Shown: one piece after another, positions 41,666-54,911 of the stretch
Layout of the letters: each line of letters opens with the position of its first letter
How positions within the stretch are numbered: the first letter of the stretch is position 1
NCBI GenBank assembly: GCA_029982615.1
Contig: JARRBK010000002.1
Location: forward strand, 23,637 to 87,636
DNA length: 64,000 nucleotides
Direction: 5' to 3'
Source: Tepidanaerobacteraceae bacterium
GTDB lineage: Bacteria > Bacillota > Thermosediminibacteria > Thermosediminibacterales > Tepidanaerobacteraceae
Notes under the pieces: model-generated
Seen by the model: only the letters and a program-made list of their open reading frames with translations
Databases searched by the model: none
Told to the model about the DNA's origin: nothing
Program-made: the position numbers and the translations under genes

Positions 41666-42611
41666 TTGGAGTCACCTCTTCTCCTTGAAAATACTGCCTG
41701 TAAATATCATCCAAGCTGTACTCCCTGATTCTCAAGTGGTACACTGCCATGCTGCGCGCAGCAAGCTCGGCGACAATACGCGGCGCCAGATTTTCGCCAT
41801 CCCCTTTTACAAGCAGCATATCGCCTTCCATTTCAGTCTCTGTAACTCCAGCCACCGATTTCACAACATCAGTCAGTCTTTCCTTGGGTTCTGCTTTAAT
41901 TTCAATCACGCTGCTCCCACTGGATAATCGCGCTGCCAGTTCTTTTATTTTACCTACTGCAATTAATTTTCCTTTAACAAAAATACCTACTCTATCGCAC
42001 ACCGACTGCACTTGAAAAAGCAGGTGTGATGAAATTATCACAGTTTTTCCTTCTTTTCTACCCATATCCTTTATCATATCCAGCAATTCTCTGGCTCCTT
42101 TTGGATCTAAACCCAGAGTGGGTTCATCGAGTATAACTATTTTCGGATCTTTCAAAAGCACATCTGCAATCCCTAGCCGCTGCCGCATACCTCTTGAGTA
42201 TTCCTTAACTTTTCTATCGGCCGATTCCGCCAAACCTACTTTCTCCAGTAAGCTTTGTATCCTGGCTTCCGCTTCATCGCCGCAAAAATGGTTCAACCAT
42301 GCTGTATAACGCAGATTTTCCCGACCGGTCATGTCATCATAAAACCCTATATTGTCCGGCATGTATCCTACTATTCTTTTTACTTCAAGAGCATCGCGCA
42401 ACGGGTCATATCCGTCCACCCGGAGGCTTCCTGAAGTGGGTTCTGTTAATCCCATCAGCATGAGTATAGTAGTGGTTTTCCCCGCTCCATTGGGGCCTAA
42501 AAGCCCAAAAATTTCTCCGCTGTTTATTGTTAGATTCAGGTGGTCTACAGCTATTATATCTCCATAAGTTTTTGTTAGCTCCACTGTCGTAATAATGCCG
42601 TTCTGTTCCAT
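41646..42611 (-). CDS. ABC transporter ATP-binding protein
   Basis: The 321-aa ATPase has Walker [19 protein letters not shown], signature [17 protein letters not shown], Walker [15 protein letters not shown] and the H-loop [10 protein letters not shown]-terminal ~90-residue domain follows the nucleotide-binding domain, as in CcmA/NatA-type proteins. It lies between the NEW3 protein (2-bp gap) and the permease, forming a three-gene export operon. Confidence 0.93.
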   Translation of the reverse strand: MEQNGIITTVELTKTYGDIIAVDHLNLTINSGEIFGLLGPNGAGKTTTILMLMGLTEPTSGSLRVDGYDPLRDALEVKRIVGYMPDNIGFYDDMTGRENLRYTAWLNHFCGDEAEARIQSLLEKVGLAESADRKVKEYSRGMRQRLGIADVLLKDPKIVILDEPTLGLDPKGARELLDMIKDMGRKEGKTVIISSHLLFQVQSVCDRVGIFVKGKLIAVGKIKELAARLSSGSSVIEIKAEPKERLTDVVKSVAGVTETEMEGDMLLVKGDGENLAPRIVAELAARSMAVYHLRIREYSLDDIYRQYFQGEEVTPSGISKL

Positions 42612-42613
42612 GC

Positions 42614-43792
42614 CTATCGCCGCCCATACTTATTGAATGTCCATACAACCCATGCAATCACTCCAATTACCAGTACTACACCCACAATACCCCATAGAGT
42701 CGAAGTATGCACCGTTACCCGGATATCTGCACTGGCGGTAGTTTCTTTAGTGGAAGCGGTAATGTTTACCGCATAATCTCCAGCAATCGCTTTGGCATAA
42801 GGAGTTATAAAAGCGGTAACTTGCCTTTTTTCTCCGCTAGCGAGCCTATCTATGGTATCAGGTTCAAATGTCACCGACCAGTTGTCAGGCGCTTGGGCTG
42901 AAAAACTAATATTATTAAGATCGGCACTGCCCTTGTTTTCAATCTGTAAAGTCACCGCTCCTTTACGACCCGCAATAGTATCTGCATTCAAACGGCCCGA
43001 AGGAGTTGTCAAATTCAGTTTATATGTACCTGTTATTACTACTTCCAGATCGGTTTTTACAGCTTCATTCCCTGACACGGCAGCTATCGTAATACTGTAC
43101 TTCCCCGCCTTGACACCGTCTGGGGGTTGTACGTCCACATCAAGGTCCTGAGTCTTACCGCCCTCTAAACTCAAACTGGTTATCTGATTTTGCTGGTATG
43201 CCGGTTTGAAAGTAACCTGCCAACCTTCAGGAGCAGTGGCACCAAGGCTGTAGAAACGTCCATGGCCGCTATTATTGTATAAAGTGGCACGAAAACTGTA
43301 AGTAGCAGTATCAGGGCCGCTCAAAGATGGGTATTGTACTTCCAGTTTATCCCCTCCGCTGGCACCAGCTTTTATCTTAATATTTAGCATTAAATAATCA
43401 CGGCTTTTGTTATTAGCGGCTTCAACTTTTATATTATATGTTCCATCCTTTGCATTCTGCGGTACCTGAACCCTAAACTCTGCCTGAGCCGTATCGTTAG
43501 AGGGTATTATTACTTCATGAATTTCCATGCCATTGCCGAAAAATTGCCCGCTCCATCCCGCAGGCAGGGATACCACTTTTAAATTGACATAACCCAATGG
43601 CCCACTTATGGTGAGGGGAAAAGATAGATTACTTCCCGGCTGTGCTGTTATTCCCGGATAATTAGTGTATATCGTAAGATTCCCGGCTGCATTTGCCGTT
43701 GCTGCAGATAACACTGAAATAACAAAAAGTAATGAAAACAATAGGGGCAACACTTTTTTAAAAAGTTTTAAATTATAAAATCGCATAATCAT
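42614..43792 (-). CDS. NEW3-repeat extracytoplasmic membrane protein
   Basis: The 392-aa protein has a signal peptide ([22 protein letters not shown]), three immunoglobulin-like NEW3 repeats (each with a W plus F/V pattern: [32 protein letters not shown]) and a C-terminal membrane span with a basic tail ([21 protein letters not shown]). It should be displayed outside the cytoplasmic membrane. ATG 43792 follows AGGGGTGAATTTA. It is encoded upstream of an ABC-2 exporter, so it may act with it as a substrate-handling or stabilising component. Confidence 0.85.
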   Translation of the reverse strand: MIMRFYNLKLFKKVLPLLFSLLFVISVLSAATANAAGNLTIYTNYPGITAQPGSNLSFPLTISGPLGYVNLKVVSLPAGWSGQFFGNGMEIHEVIIPSNDTAQAEFRVQVPQNAKDGTYNIKVEAANNKSRDYLMLNIKIKAGASGGDKLEVQYPSLSGPDTATYSFRATLYNNSGHGRFYSLGATAPEGWQVTFKPAYQQNQITSLSLEGGKTQDLDVDVQPPDGVKAGKYSITIAAVSGNEAVKTDLEVVITGTYKLNLTTPSGRLNADTIAGRKGAVTLQIENKGSADLNNISFSAQAPDNWSVTFEPDTIDRLASGEKRQVTAFITPYAKAIAGDYAVNITASTKETTASADIRVTVHTSTLWGIVGVVLVIGVIAWVVWTFNKYGRR

Positions 43793-43920
43793 TAAATTCA
43801 CCCCTTTTATGTTTCTCTGTTGACCCTATTCCCATTTTCAGTTTAATGCAAAAATATATAAAAAGTATGATAAATTTGTGAAGTTTTTTTGATAAAATTA
43901 GATTACATGGTTATATTATG

Positions 43921-43950
43921 CAAAAAAACCGCCAATACAATGGCGGTTTA
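43921..43950 (-). terminator. Intrinsic terminator of the ilv-leu operon
   Basis: On the minus strand AACCGCCA pairs with TGGCGGTT and is followed by TTTTTTT. It starts immediately after the leuB stop codon. Confidence 0.9.
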
Positions 43951-45015
43951 AATATAATCTACAACGATATCTCCCATTTCAGCGGTGGAGACCAGCCTTC
44001 CCTTTCCGCTATATATGTCAGCAGTTCTATAGCCTCCATTCAGAGCTCTAGTTACTGCCTGCTTTATAGCGCTGGCAGCATCCGATGCTCCAAAAGAATA
44101 TTCCAACATCATGCTTGCTGACAGTATGCATGCGATGGGGTTTGCCCGACCGGAACCGGCAATATCTGGAGCTGACCCATGGGTTGGTTCATAAAGATAG
44201 GGTTGTTTATCCCCCAAGCTGGCTGATGGCAGCATGCCTATAGATCCGGTCAACACTGCTGATTCATCGCTGAGAATGTCTCCAAAGGTGTTTTCAGTTA
44301 GGATGACATCGAACTGGCCGGGGTTTATCACCATCTGCATGGAACAGTTGTCCACATACATGTGGAAAAGCTCGACATCGGGATATGCTGCTGCAACCTT
44401 TTCTACCACTTCACGCCATAGCCGGGAAGTTTCCAGGACATTAGCCTTATCCACCGAAGTTACACGTTTCCTTCTTTTTTGAGCGGCTTTAAAAGCTATA
44501 TGAGCCACTCTCTCAATTTCATGCTCAGTATATGTCATTGTGTCAAAGGCTCGGACTTTTCCTCCGCTTTCATCCCTGCCTTTGGGAGTGCCGAAATATA
44601 ATCCCCCCGTAAGTTCTCTCACGATCAGCAGGTCCAATTCCTCAACTATCTCCCGCTTTAGAGGAGAAGCGTCTATAAGGGGAGGAAACAATACAGCGGG
44701 ACGAAGATTGGCATAAAGTCCGAAGTGCTTCCTCAAGCCCAGAATGGCTCTTTCCGGCCGCAACCGGCTCTCCACGCCATCCCACTTGGGCCCTCCCACT
44801 GCTCCGAACAAAACAGCGTCACATTCCCCACACAGCTTTACAGTGGATTCGGGCAGCGGCATGCCATGAACATCTATGGCAGCGCCACCTGCAAGGCCTT
44901 CACGAAATTCAAATTCTAAGCCAAATTTTTTCTCTACTGCGCGGAGAACTTTTACAGCCTCAGCCATAACTTCAGGGCCAATGCCGTCTCCTGCCAGAAC
45001 AGCTATTTTATACAT
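43948..45015 (-). CDS. leuB: 3-isopropylmalate dehydrogenase LeuB
   Basis: LeuB oxidatively decarboxylates 3-isopropylmalate in leucine synthesis. The protein, 355 aa from the revised start, shows [16 protein letters not shown], the Arg-rich substrate region [23 protein letters not shown], the metal aspartates in [21 protein letters not shown] and the NAD motif [15 protein letters not shown] 45015 is preferred; it overlaps the leuD stop by 8 bp for coupled translation, while the extra eight residues of the track ORF are leuD-frame shadow. Confidence 0.96.
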   Translation of the reverse strand: MYKIAVLAGDGIGPEVMAEAVKVLRAVEKKFGLEFEFREGLAGGAAIDVHGMPLPESTVKLCGECDAVLFGAVGGPKWDGVESRLRPERAILGLRKHFGLYANLRPAVLFPPLIDASPLKREIVEELDLLIVRELTGGLYFGTPKGRDESGGKVRAFDTMTYTEHEIERVAHIAFKAAQKRRKRVTSVDKANVLETSRLWREVVEKVAAAYPDVELFHMYVDNCSMQMVINPGQFDVILTENTFGDILSDESAVLTGSIGMLPSASLGDKQPYLYEPTHGSAPDIAGSGRANPIACILSASMMLEYSFGASDAASAIKQAVTRALNGGYRTADIYSGKGRLVSTAEMGDIVVDYI

Positions 45016-45508
45016 CGCGGTTTTCCGCCTTTCGAGCATAGTTTAGCAGGCCTCCTGCCTGGATTATGCCTTTAATAAAATCTGGAAAAGGCATGGCATT
45101 ATAAGAACTGCCTGAGGTAAGATTTTTTATAACTCCCTTATCTGTATCTATCTCCAGCTCATCTCCAGCTTTGACAAAATCCGCTGCTTCCTCGCATTCC
45201 ATAATGGGAAGGCCAATATTGATAGAATTCCTGTAGAAAATTCTAGCAAAAGACCGGGCGATGACGCAGCTTATCCCACATTCCTTTATGGCCAACGGTG
45301 CATGCTCCCGGGAACTGCCGCATCCGAAATTTTTCCCTGCGACAATGATGTCCCCCCGTTTAACCTTTTTTGAAAATCCCGGGCTTATATCCTCCATGCA
45401 GTGGAAAGCTAGTTCCTGCGGATCTGTGGTATTTAAATAACGTGCTGGAATGATGACGTCGGTGTCGATATTGTCCCCAAAAATCCATGCTCTTCCCCTG
45501 AATATCAT
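45008..45508 (-). CDS. leuD: 3-isopropylmalate dehydratase small subunit LeuD
   Basis: LeuD is the swivelling subunit of isopropylmalate isomerase. The 166-aa protein has the hallmark [15 protein letters not shown] and the N-terminal [15 protein letters not shown]. The short length is typical of the bacterial LeuCD/HacCD type. Its start overlaps leuC by 4 bp. A homoaconitase-like role is a weaker alternative, excluded by the leu operon context. Confidence 0.96.
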   Translation of the reverse strand: MIFRGRAWIFGDNIDTDVIIPARYLNTTDPQELAFHCMEDISPGFSKKVKRGDIIVAGKNFGCGSSREHAPLAIKECGISCVIARSFARIFYRNSINIGLPIMECEEAADFVKAGDELEIDTDKGVIKNLTSGSSYNAMPFPDFIKGIIQAGGLLNYARKAENRDV

Positions 45509-46773
45509 GTGTCGACCACCTCCCCAGGATGAGTTATTTTCCCCTTTACGGCGGAAGCAGCTGCCACCGCAGGGTTAGCCAAATAAATTTCACTTTCAGG
45601 ATGCCCCATTCGACCAACAAAATTTCGGTTGGTGGTGGATACTGCCCTTTCTCCTTTGGCAAGTATACCCATGTATCCTCCCAGGCAGGGGCCACAGGTG
45701 GGTGTGCTAACAGCAGCGCCGGATTCTATGAATATTTCCATGATTCCTTCTCTTATCATCTGGCTGTAAACCTCCTGAGTGGCAGGAATGACTATCATTC
45801 TGACATAGGGGTGGACTTTATGTCCCCTGATAACCCGGGCAGCCTGGCGCATATCCTCTATTCTGCCGTTTGTGCAGGAGCCTATAACCACCTGATCTAT
45901 CGACACATCTGCCACCTCATACACGCTGACAGAGTTTTCCGGCAGGTGCGGGAGTGCCACTTGAGGCTCTATCTTGGATACATCATAGTCGATAATTTTG
46001 CAATATTTCGCGTCATCATCGCTTTTGAATATCTCGTAATCTCGCCTTGCCCTCGATTTTACATACTCAAGAGTTACTTCATCGGGCTCCATGATACCGT
46101 TTTTAGCGCCAGCCTCAATGGCCATGTTGCTCATGGTAAACCTTTCATCCATGGTGAGGTTCTTTAAAGCGTCTCCTGTAAATTCCATGGCTTTGTACAG
46201 TGCTCCGTCCACTCCTATATCTCCAATGGTGTAGAGGATGAGGTCTTTACCTGTAACCCATGGGTTTTTCTTACCGTGATAAACAAATTTTATGGTTTCG
46301 GGAACTTTGAACCAGCATTTTCCTGTCATCATCGCAAAAGCGAGGTCCGTGCTACCTACTCCTGTGGAAAATGCGCCCAGAGCTCCGTAGGTGCATGTGT
46401 GAGAGTCGGCCCCCACCACCAAATCGCCCGGCAGCACAATGCCCTGCTCGGGCAGCAGGGCATGCTCCACACCCATTCTTCCCACTTCGTAGTAATGTGT
46501 AATCTGCTGTTCTCTGGCAAAACTCCTCAATGTTTTACACAGTTCGGCAGACTTAATGTCTTTATTCGGTGCAAAATGATCAGGAATCAGCGCAACTTTC
46601 TTCCGATCGAAAACCTTTTTTGCGCCTGCTTTTTTAAATTCTTCTATGGCGACAGGGCCAGTGATGTCATTGGCCAGAGCCATATCAATATCAGCCATAA
46701 CGAGTTCTCCCGGCTCTACATACTCTTTATGGCAGTGCTTTGCCATTATCTTTTGAGTTATGGTCATGCCCAC
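45505..46773 (-). CDS. leuC: 3-isopropylmalate dehydratase large subunit LeuC
   Basis: LeuC carries the [4Fe-4S] cluster of isopropylmalate isomerase. The cluster cysteines are visible in [15 protein letters not shown] and [12 protein letters not shown]. The protein is about 422 aa, the LeuC/HacA subtype that pairs with the short LeuD seen here. GTG 46773 was chosen because AGGAGG lies 8 nt before it; ATG 46767 is also possible. It begins just after leuA. Confidence 0.95.
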   Translation of the reverse strand: MGMTITQKIMAKHCHKEYVEPGELVMADIDMALANDITGPVAIEEFKKAGAKKVFDRKKVALIPDHFAPNKDIKSAELCKTLRSFAREQQITHYYEVGRMGVEHALLPEQGIVLPGDLVVGADSHTCTYGALGAFSTGVGSTDLAFAMMTGKCWFKVPETIKFVYHGKKNPWVTGKDLILYTIGDIGVDGALYKAMEFTGDALKNLTMDERFTMSNMAIEAGAKNGIMEPDEVTLEYVKSRARRDYEIFKSDDDAKYCKIIDYDVSKIEPQVALPHLPENSVSVYEVADVSIDQVVIGSCTNGRIEDMRQAARVIRGHKVHPYVRMIVIPATQEVYSQMIREGIMEIFIESGAAVSTPTCGPCLGGYMGILAKGERAVSTTNRNFVGRMGHPESEIYLANPAVAAASAVKGKITHPGEVVDT

Positions 46774-46786
46774 GGTACATACCTCC

Positions 46787-48304
46787 TCAGGAACCATTAC
46801 CGTTTACAAGGGTTTTGTTTAGTGCATTAATATATGCCAGCGCGCTGGCCTCTATGACATCCGTGCTCAAGCCTCTTCCTGTATGAGTTTTGCCATCTTT
46901 TTCTATTTTTACTATAACCTCACCCATGGCATCTTTGCCGCTGGAAACAGATTTTATAGAATAATCCACCAGCCTGCAATTTATATTACAAGCCCTTTCC
47001 AGTGCTTTGTAGGTGGCGTCGACGGGGCCATCGCCTGTTGCAGCTTCCTCTACACTTTTTTCTCCTATCCTTACCTTTACCGTAGCTGTGGATATTATTT
47101 TGTTTCCGCTGGAAGTCTGAAAACACTCCAATGTAATCAGCTGAGGGATTTTAAGAACCTGGTCCTCCACCAATGCTTCTATGTCTTTATCGGTTATTTC
47201 CTTTTTCTTATCCGCCAGATCCTTAAATCTTTCAAATGCTTTGTTTAATTCCTCTTCAGACAGCTCATATCCCATTTCTTTCAGCCTCTGGCTGAAAGCA
47301 TGTCTGCCGGAGAGTTTCCCCAGCACCAACCTGTTCGAGGAAAGCCCTATAGATTCCGGCGTCATAATTTCATAAGTGGATTTTTCCGAAAGCACACCGT
47401 GTTGATGGATGCCGGATTCGTGGGCAAAAGCATTGGCACCCACAATGGCTTTATTCGGCTGAACATATATGCCCGATAGAGTACTCACCAGTTTGCTGGT
47501 GCGGTAAATGTGTTTTGTGTCTATATTTAAATCCACATTATATATATCCCGGCGGGTGATTAGGGACATTACCACCTCTTCCAAAGCAGCATTGCCCGCC
47601 CGCTCACCCAAGCCGTTTACTGCACATTCTATCTGGTCGGCGCCGTTTTTCACCGCTGCCAGTGAATTGGCCACTGCCATGCCCAAATCATTGTGGCAAT
47701 GAACACTTACTTTTACCTTATCCATTTCAGGTATCTTTTCTCTCAGTGTCCTAACCAGAGCTCCAAACTCTTCCGGCATGGCATAGCCCACGGTGTCGGG
47801 GATATTTATAACTGTCGCCCCTGCGCGGATGGCTGCGGAAAACAGCTTGCACAGAAACTCTATTTCTGACCTGGAGGCATCTTCTGCCGAAAATTCCACG
47901 TCTTCCACATAGGACTTAGCCCTTTTTACTGCTTCCACCGCGGCTTCCAGCACCTGTTCAGGGGTCATTTTAAGCTTATATTTCATGTGAATTGGGGATG
48001 AGGCAATAAAAGTATGAATCCGGGGCCGCTCCGCCGCTTTTACGGCTTCTGCGGCCCTATCAATATCCTTAAAGTTTGCTCGAGCCAGGCCTGCTATCAC
48101 CGGTCCCTTTACATTCTCGGCTATTGTTTTCACAGCTTTGAAATCGCCGTTAGATGCTATGGGAAAACCTGCCTCTATGACATCGACCTGGAGTCTGGCT
48201 AGCTGTTTGGCTATTTCCAGCTTTTCTTGAGAATTCAGTGACACTCCCGGAGACTGCTCGCCATCTCTCAAGGTGGTATCGAAAATCTCAACTTTTCTTG
48301 ACAT
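46787..48304 (-). CDS. leuA: 2-isopropylmalate synthase LeuA
   Basis: LeuA condenses acetyl-CoA with 2-oxoisovalerate, the first leucine-specific step. The 505-aa protein has the TIM-barrel start [15 protein letters not shown], the metal/acetyl-CoA region [19 protein letters not shown] and [16 protein letters not shown], and the C-terminal regulatory domain ([16 protein letters not shown]) that binds leucine for feedback inhibition. It lies between ilvC and leuC. Confidence 0.96.
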   Translation of the reverse strand: MSRKVEIFDTTLRDGEQSPGVSLNSQEKLEIAKQLARLQVDVIEAGFPIASNGDFKAVKTIAENVKGPVIAGLARANFKDIDRAAEAVKAAERPRIHTFIASSPIHMKYKLKMTPEQVLEAAVEAVKRAKSYVEDVEFSAEDASRSEIEFLCKLFSAAIRAGATVINIPDTVGYAMPEEFGALVRTLREKIPEMDKVKVSVHCHNDLGMAVANSLAAVKNGADQIECAVNGLGERAGNAALEEVVMSLITRRDIYNVDLNIDTKHIYRTSKLVSTLSGIYVQPNKAIVGANAFAHESGIHQHGVLSEKSTYEIMTPESIGLSSNRLVLGKLSGRHAFSQRLKEMGYELSEEELNKAFERFKDLADKKKEITDKDIEALVEDQVLKIPQLITLECFQTSSGNKIISTATVKVRIGEKSVEEAATGDGPVDATYKALERACNINCRLVDYSIKSVSSGKDAMGEVIVKIEKDGKTHTGRGLSTDVIEASALAYINALNKTLVNGNGS

Positions 48305-48408
48305 CTTATACGCCTCCTCTCCTGGAAAATTTGCATTTCCAATATTCCCATTTCAATTTCTCGCTCTCCTATATCTTATATTTTATTTCTATATTTTATT
48401 TCTATATT

Positions 48409-49918
<1,510 letters not shown>

Positions 49919-49922
<4 letters not shown>

Positions 49923-51583
49923 CCTCCTATCATCTCATTGATGGGTGAGCCGTTCAATACCATGGGGTATACATTCTCGTTAATATCCACAATGCATTCC
50001 AGCAAAAAGCATCCCTTTTCGCAAATGAGTTCATCTAGGGCACCATCCAACTCTTCCCTGCTGTCTATTCTTCTTGCTTTGATTCCATAACTTTCAGCCA
50101 GTTTAACAAAATCCGGCACAAAGCCAAAGTGCACCTGGCTGTATCGTTTTTCACAGTAAAATTCTTGAAGTTGCCTTACCAACCCCAATCCTCTATTGTT
50201 AAACAGAATCATCTTCAGTGAAAGGTTGTTTTCCACAGCGGTGGCTAACTCTGCCATGTTCATCTGAAAACTGCCGTCCCCGCAGATATTTATAACATTT
50301 TTATCTGGTTTTGCAAATTTGGCTCCTATGGCTGCTGGCAAACCGTAACCCATGGTGCCAAGCCCTCCCGAACTGATAAAAGTTCTGGGCTTTGTGAATT
50401 TATAGAGCTGAGCCACCCACATTTGGTGAGAACCGACTTCTGTGGTTATTATTGCATCACCACCTGTTTTTGCAGAGAGAGCTTCGATGACTTCCTGAGG
50501 GCACAATCTGCTTGTTCTGTCGTAGGAAATAGTTTTTTTCTTAAGCTCCGCTATGCGGCTATTCCATTCGGTAGGCTGTTTCGGATAAACTTCCTTCAGT
50601 ATTTCCGCAAGAACAAGCTTCACATCGCCAACGATAGGAATGTCTGGTTTTACATTTTTTCCTATTTCCGCCGGGTCTATATCGATATGGATTATTTTCG
50701 CGTTAGGAGCAAAACCTGCCACCCTTCCGGTCAAGCGATCCCCAAACCTGGCCCCTGCAGCTATAATCAGATCTGACTCCGTCACTGCAATATTCGCATA
50801 CGGCGTGCCGTGCATGCCCAGCATCCCAAGGGAAAGAGGGTGATCCTCCGGAAAAGCCCCAATGCCCATAAGCGATGTGGCTACCGGAATATGTGCCTTT
50901 TCCGCCAGTTTTAGGAGCTCTTCTTCTGCTCCGGCGGAATTCACTCCCCCTCCAGCGCATATAACGGGCCGTTGTGCTTTGTTAATTGCCTCCGCTGCCC
51001 TTGAAATCTGAAGCGGGTGGCCGTTGGTCTTAGGCTTATATCCACGAAGTACCACCTGCTCGGGGTATTTGAACTCTATCCTGGTCTCTGCCACATCTTT
51101 GGGCAGATCTATCAGCACAGGCCCGGGTCTGCCCGTTGAAGCTATATAAAAAGCTTCTTTTACGATACGCGGAACATCCTCCGCTTTTTTTACCAGGTAA
51201 TTGTGCTTTGTAAAAGGTGCCGTGGCACCCGTTATATCCACTTCCTGAAAAACATCGCGGCCTATAAGGCTGGTGGCGACTTGACCGGTTATGGCAACAA
51301 TGGGAACTGAATCCATATAAGCAGTTGCAATTCCGGTCACAAGATTCGTAGCACCGGGGCCGGAAGTGGCCATGCATACGCCCACCTTTCGGGATACCCT
51401 GGCGTAACCGCTTGCAGCATGGGCTGCCGCTTGCTCGGACCGCGTGAGGATATGTTTTATTTTCTTTGAATGAAACAGCGAGTCATACACAGGTAGAATG
51501 GCTCCACCGGGATAGCCAAACACTACGCTTACCCCTTCTATCTCCAGCGACCTTATCAGTGCTTCTGCCGAACTTATTTCCAT
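49919..51583 (-). CDS. ilvB: Acetolactate synthase catalytic subunit IlvB
   Basis: IlvB is the thiamine-diphosphate enzyme for the first common branched-chain step. The 554-aa protein shows the activating glutamate region [15 protein letters not shown], the FAD-binding region and the ThDP motif [19 protein letters not shown] followed by [12 protein letters not shown]. It is the first gene of ilvBNC-leuACDB and follows the T-box leader. Confidence 0.96.
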
Positions 51584-51621
51584 CTTTCCACCTCGCTTTT
51601 ATATTTATATTTATTTTAATA

Positions 51622-51670
51622 AAAATAAACCCCCTCGCCCTGAGAAATAATATTCTCAGGGACGAGGGGG
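51622..51670 (-). terminator. T-box regulated terminator
   Basis: On the minus strand CCCCCTCGTCCCTGAG pairs with CTCAGGGCGAGGGGG and is followed by TTTATTTTT. The antiterminator alternative pairs the T-box sequence upstream with the 5' arm. Confidence 0.9.
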
Positions 51671-51890
51671 AACAAGCCCCGTGGTACCACCCTGCTTTGC
51701 CCTGCCTTACGGCTCGAGCCTCAGGAAGTAGGTTAAACTACTTCAGCTTTAACGCTTAAAAGCGGCACCGGACTACTCCCATTTCATCCGGGCTGTTCAG
51801 GAGCGAGCGTAAAACGGCAACCTTCGGCCGGCTTTCACCTGCCCCGGCTCTCTTTTTCTCCGGTTTTCCGTTTTCCTCTCCGTCATCACA
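51622..51890 (-). promoter_or_regulatory. T-box leader of the ilv-leu operon (Leu specifier CTC)
   Basis: The minus strand carries the universal T-box AGGGTGGTACCACGGGG (51677-51693) before the terminator. Stem I shows the conserved AGAGAGCCGGGGCAGGTGAA apical part. The specifier region ACGCTCGCTCCTGAAC aligns in position with the B. subtilis ilv-leu leader, giving codon CTC, so uncharged tRNA-Leu would trigger readthrough. Stem I starts near GATGACGGAGAGG at 51887. The specifier assignment is by eye. Confidence 0.88.
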
Positions 51891-51901
51891 TTTTTGGGTA
51901 T

Positions 51902-51942
51902 AAAAAATCCAGCAGCACTATATTATAGGAACCTGCAGCTGG
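51902..51942 (-). terminator. Terminator-like hairpin upstream of the T-box
   Basis: On the minus strand CCAGC and GCTGG pair across an imperfect stem and are followed by ATTTTTT. It lies just upstream of T-box stem I, so it could end transcripts arriving from pyk. It also contains a TATAAT sequence that could be the -10 of the T-box promoter. Confidence 0.4.
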
Positions 51943-52298
51943 AGCTTTTTGCTCGCGGTGCACTAATGCTAAAACTGCATTATACAGTTCGGTCACCAAA
52001 CACCTTATTACCTGGCCCTCAGGAATGCTTCCTATAATCAACGGCTATATCAATTAATATTGCACAGCGAAAAGAGAGCATCATAACAATTAAAAGCAGC
52101 CCCACCTTCCGCTCGTTTTATTGATATGTATTTTATCATCAGTTTTTGAATTATGTCAATACTCTAGATGTTAATTTTTTGTTAATATAAAAACCTTTAT
52201 GGTTGTCATAAAACATTCAACGCTCACAGAAACGGCATTTTTAACCAAATTTACAAATTAAGCTTTTTAAGATTTTACAAACTCACACAATTAATCAA
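51943..52298. other. Intergenic region between pyk and the T-box, no gene seen
   Basis: The left part (to about 52075) is moderately GC-rich with small hairpins such as CTGTATAATGCAG and GAGCAAAAAGCTC. The right part is AT-rich. No ORF with a credible ribosome binding site was found on either strand. The ilv-leu promoter is probably here, but several TATAAT-like boxes compete. Confidence 0.5.
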
Positions 52299-53720
52299 TT
52301 AATTATATGTTTCATCTATGATATACACTCTTATCAAATTAGTGGTACCAGTAACATTCACAGGTACTCCTGCAGTTATTACCACCTTGTCCCCCTTTTG
52401 TACAATTCTGGATTTCAAAGCCCCTTTTACCGCTTCTTTAAACATTTCGTCCGTTGAACGAGTATCCTTAACCTGCAGCGGCCAAACGCCTCTTACAATC
52501 TGCAGAGTCTTAATAACTTTTTCTCTTGGAGTTACAGCAATTATTGGAATTTCAGGCCGAAATTTGGCCACTGCTCTTGCCGTATGCCCTGATTTCGTGG
52601 ATGTTATAATCGCCTTTACCCCCAGGTCGTAAGCAATTGAACAAGAGGCGTGGCTGATGGCATCGGTTACAGTTTTTATGACTTTCGGCTCCTTGTATCT
52701 CCTAAAATGTATTGAATCTTCGGCTTTCTTTGCTATTTTAACCATCGTCTTTACCGTTTCCACAGGATAACTGCCGGCAGCAGTCTCTCCTGAAAGCATG
52801 ATGGCATCGGTGCCGTCAAAAATAGCATTGGCTACATCGGTAGTTTCAGCCCTTGTAGGCCTGGGGTTGCGCATCATCGAGTCCAGCATCTGGGTTGCAG
52901 TTACCACAGGTTTTCCCGCTTCATTGCACTTCGCAATAATATCCTTCTGAATAAGAGGTATTTCTTCCACAGGAATCTCGACACCCAGGTCTCCGCGGGC
53001 TATCATCACTCCGTCAGCAGCATCGATTATTTCATCTATGTTATTGACCCCTTCTCGGTTTTCAATTTTAGCTATAATTTGAACGTCTTCAGCACCATTT
53101 TCTTCCAATATCTTTCTAATTTCCAAAACATCCGAAGCTTTCCTGATAAAAGAGGCTGCCACAAAATCTATACCCATTCGTATTCCGAACAGAATATCTT
53201 CCACGTCTTTTTGAGTAACGGCCGGTTGGGGAATGGATTTGTTGGGGATGTTGACGCCCTTTTTGTCGCTGATTTCGCCTCCGTTTACCACCCTGCACAA
53301 CACTTCGCGTTCTCCGGATTCTTTTACTTCGAGTTCAATAAGGCCGTCCGCCACCAGAATTTTGTCGCCCTTTTCCACATATTTGTATAAATCTTTGTAA
53401 GTTACAAAAACGCGTTCCTCGTTCCCCTCTACAGGTACCATAGACAGGGCAAAGTCCTGCCCTTCTTTTAACACTGCTTTTTTTTTGGCAAAAGTGCCCA
53501 CCCTTATTTCGGGCCCTCTTGTATCCAGCATGAGAGCCACATTTGCTTTCAATTCTCTGGCCGCTTCCCTCAGGTTAATAATTCTTCTCGTATGCTCATC
53601 ATAGGTTCCATGAGAAAAGTTCAGGCGTGCTATGTTCATCCCTGCTGATATCAATCTGGATATAACATCTTTGCTTTCACTAGCTGGCCCGAGGGTACAT
53701 ATTATTTTGGTTTTTAGCAT
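52299..53720 (-). CDS. pyk: Pyruvate kinase
   Basis: Pyk makes pyruvate and ATP from phosphoenolpyruvate. From ATG 53720 (with GAGGGAGTG upstream) the product is 473 aa and starts MLKTKIICTLGPASESKDVI. Active-site segments include LNFSHGTYDEHTRRI, MLDTRGPEIRVG, AKIENREGVNNIDEI and VTATQMLDSM. The extra C-terminal PEP-utiliser domain of some Bacillus enzymes is absent. The longer track ORF overlaps pfkA and is not supported. It follows pfkA. Confidence 0.96.
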   Translation of the reverse strand: MLKTKIICTLGPASESKDVISRLISAGMNIARLNFSHGTYDEHTRRIINLREAARELKANVALMLDTRGPEIRVGTFAKKKAVLKEGQDFALSMVPVEGNEERVFVTYKDLYKYVEKGDKILVADGLIELEVKESGEREVLCRVVNGGEISDKKGVNIPNKSIPQPAVTQKDVEDILFGIRMGIDFVAASFIRKASDVLEIRKILEENGAEDVQIIAKIENREGVNNIDEIIDAADGVMIARGDLGVEIPVEEIPLIQKDIIAKCNEAGKPVVTATQMLDSMMRNPRPTRAETTDVANAIFDGTDAIMLSGETAAGSYPVETVKTMVKIAKKAEDSIHFRRYKEPKVIKTVTDAISHASCSIAYDLGVKAIITSTKSGHTARAVAKFRPEIPIIAVTPREKVIKTLQIVRGVWPLQVKDTRSTDEMFKEAVKGALKSRIVQKGDKVVITAGVPVNVTGTTNLIRVYIIDETYN

Positions 53721-53736
53721 AAAAGCGACACTCCCT

Positions 53737-54711
<975 letters not shown>

Positions 54712-54906
54712 TTATAAATTATTTTCAAAAATTATCTTTTGTGCTTCTTGAGCTTCAGATTCCGGCACCAGTATTTCTATGCAGCATCCGTGTTTTTTGC
54801 TGCGCATTGCCTCTCTCGTATTAACCAGAATGCCTTCAGACTTTAAAACCTGTTCCACTTTTTTCGCCGCCTCTTTATCTGTGGCCATATAGATAACAGT
54901 CCACAC
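54712..54906 (-). CDS. Small DUF2007-like protein, 64 aa
   Basis: The protein reads MWTVIYMATDKEAAKKVEQV and ends ESEAQEAQKIIFENNL, with the beta-alpha-beta pattern of DUF2007-type putative signalling proteins: an N-terminal strand, a helix to define a substrate or partner site, and a C-terminal helix. Two cysteines (GCC) lie in the middle. It is inserted between dnaE (5-bp gap) and pfkA (15-bp gap) in the operon. Function is unknown; family assignment is tentative. Confidence 0.7.
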   Translation of the reverse strand: MWTVIYMATDKEAAKKVEQVLKSEGILVNTREAMRSKKHGCCIEILVPESEAQEAQKIIFENNL

Positions 54907-54911
54907 GAAAT

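Noticed and set aside
45529-46830. Two long plus-strand ORFs (212 and 184 aa) over leuC
   Set aside because: Both are antisense shadows of leuC; composition is histidine/cysteine rich and no start signal is present.
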